From Clostridia bacterium (lineage in GTDB: Bacteria; Bacillota_A; Clostridia; Oscillospirales; Acutalibacteraceae): a stretch of 5,264 nucleotides of DNA. The notes under the pieces were generated by a model that was not told the DNA's origin, did not search any database, and saw only the letters and a list, made by a program, of their open reading frames with translations. The stretch's first letter is position 1; each line of letters starts with the position of its first letter. A program made the position numbers and the translations under genes. Of this stretch, positions 4,373 to 5,264 are shown piece by piece. The DNA lies in assembly GCA_017547865.1 (NCBI GenBank), contig JAFYOA010000376.1, positions 1-5,264 of the forward strand. Direction: 5' to 3'.

Positions 4373-5264
4373 ATGTTGGACGGCAGTACAATCGGTATGA
4401 TCGTTGCACTGGTGGTTTGTGTGGCCCTTTCGGCCTTTTTCTCGGCTTCGGAGACAGCCTTCTCCTCGCTGAATAAAATTCGCATGAAGGCGAAGGCGGA
4501 GGCCGGCGATGCCCGCGCTGCCCGTACCCTGGAATTTGCCGAAAACTACGATGAACTGCTTTCGACCATTCTGATCGGCAATAATATTGTGAATATCGCC
4601 GCCTCCTCTTTAGGTACGGTGCTGTTTACCATTGCGTTTAAAGAGTACGGCCCCACGGTTTCTACGGTGGCCCTTACCGTGATTATCCTGATCTTCGGCG
4701 AGATTTCCCCCAAGGGCATTGCCAAAGAAAACGCAGAAATGATCGCAATGGCGGTAACCGCCCCGTTGAAATTGATCCGCGCGGTGTTCCACCCGTTGAA
4801 TATCCTCTTTATGGCCATTAAGCGTTTTGTTTCCGGGCTGGTGAAAAGCAACGATGACAACGTGGTGACCGAAGAAGAACTGATTACGTATGTTTCTGAG
4901 GTTGAAAACGAAGGCGGTCTGGAAGAAGCCGAAAGCCAGCTGATCCGCAACGCCATCGAATTCAACGATGTGGAAGTTTCTGAAATTCTGGTGCCCCGCG
5001 TGGATATTTGCGCTGTGGAAGACAGCGCCACCGTGGAAGAGATTGCCGCCGCGTTTGCAGAAAGCGGTTATTCCCGTCTGCCTGTGTACCACGATTCCAT
5101 CGATACCATCGTGGGCGTCATCCACGAAAAAGATTTCTATAATGCCCGTTTTCATGGGGATGACAACCTGAGCGCCATTATGAAGCAGCCTACCTGCACC
5201 ACCTATTCCGTTAAGATCCCCGACCTTCTGCGTACCCTGCAGAAAGATAAGACCCACATGGCCA
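4373..5264 (+). CDS. CNNM/CorC (HlyC) family divalent-cation transporter with CBS domains (3' truncated)
   Basis: The frame is open from ATG 4373 to the window end, giving 297 residues; family members usually have about 420-450, so the second CBS domain is incomplete and any C-terminal CorC_HlyC domain is missing. Residues 1-185 form the DUF21/CNNM membrane domain: a first helix (about 5-25) leading into SASETAFSSL, the conserved IGNNIVNIA (68-76) in the next hydrophobic block, and a third block ending in GEISPK (109-114). The acidic linker TEEEL (166-170) precedes the CBS pair, which opens with VPRVDI (207-212) and SRLPVYHDSIDTIVGVI. The family exports Mg2+ (some Co2+) across the cytoplasmic membrane, in studied cases driven by Na+, with the CBS pair sensing Mg-ATP; applying this here is inference. 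The only ribosome site is GGAG at 4357-4360, 12 bases before the ATG, which is longer than usual. An earlier ATG at 4355 is in frame but stops after two codons. The leader suggests regulation by attenuation. Confidence 0.93.
   Translation, partial: MLDGSTIGMIVALVVCVALSAFFSASETAFSSLNKIRMKAKAEAGDARAARTLEFAENYDELLSTILIGNNIVNIAASSLGTVLFTIAFKEYGPTVSTVALTVIILIFGEISPKGIAKENAEMIAMAVTAPLKLIRAVFHPLNILFMAIKRFVSGLVKSNDDNVVTEEELITYVSEVENEGGLEEAESQLIRNAIEFNDVEVSEILVPRVDICAVEDSATVEEIAAAFAESGYSRLPVYHDSIDTIVGVIHEKDFYNARFHGDDNLSAIMKQPTCTTYSVKIPDLLRTLQKDKTHMA

Noticed and set aside
4610..5257. Long - strand open frame of 215 codons, and another at 4546-5031
   Set aside because: Both are antisense to the clearly recognisable CNNM/CorC coding sequence and have low-complexity, His/Phe/Gly- or Ser-rich translations typical of shadow frames.
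1..5264. CRISPR arrays, insertion sequences, tRNA or rRNA genes
   Set aside because: No regularly spaced repeats, transposase-like coding, terminal inverted repeats, or tRNA/rRNA-like sequence were seen on either strand.

Overview
The base composition (near 50% GC), the Shine-Dalgarno-type ribosome sites, the small DUF896 protein and the G-tract operator of a CsoR-family repressor together suggest a mid-GC Firmicute. A gut Clostridia lineage such as Oscillospiraceae/Ruminococcaceae fits best. This is inferred from style and gene content; no marker gene is present to prove it.

Layout, left to right. (i) Bases 1-1579, + strand: the 3' part of a large carbohydrate-active enzyme with a glycosyl-hydrolase-like barrel followed by an amidotransferase-like (beta-galactosidase trimerisation type) domain; its start lies outside the window. 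(ii) Bases 1592-1632: a strong hairpin that can terminate transcription from both sides. (iii) Bases 1631-3711, - strand: csoR (metal-sensing repressor), then an EamA/DMT transporter gene whose start is next to the csoR stop, then a second EamA/DMT transporter gene that appears to have its own promoter. csoR is preceded by a good sigma-A-type promoter and a perfect 19-bp G/C-tract palindrome at the expected transcription start, so the repressor probably controls itself and the transporter behind it. (iv) Bases 3865-4071, + strand: a 68-residue DUF896 (YnzC-like) protein with its own extended -10 promoter. (v) Bases 4072-4372: a non-coding interval with a promoter and a leader of about 190 nt. 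The leader can form either a long-range helix closing a multi-hairpin domain or a terminator hairpin, but not both. (vi) Bases 4373-5264, + strand: the 5' part of a CNNM/CorC (DUF21 + CBS) membrane protein, cut by the window end.

The common theme of the right two thirds is probably metal-ion homeostasis: a CsoR-type sensor with a membrane transporter, and a CorC-type divalent-cation exporter behind a riboswitch-like leader. The most interesting item is that leader. Its geometry predicts an ON switch (folded domain prevents termination), which suits an exporter induced by its own ion. I could not match it to a riboswitch class I know. The link between csoR and a drug/metabolite-type transporter, instead of the usual copper ATPase or chaperone, is the second point worth checking.
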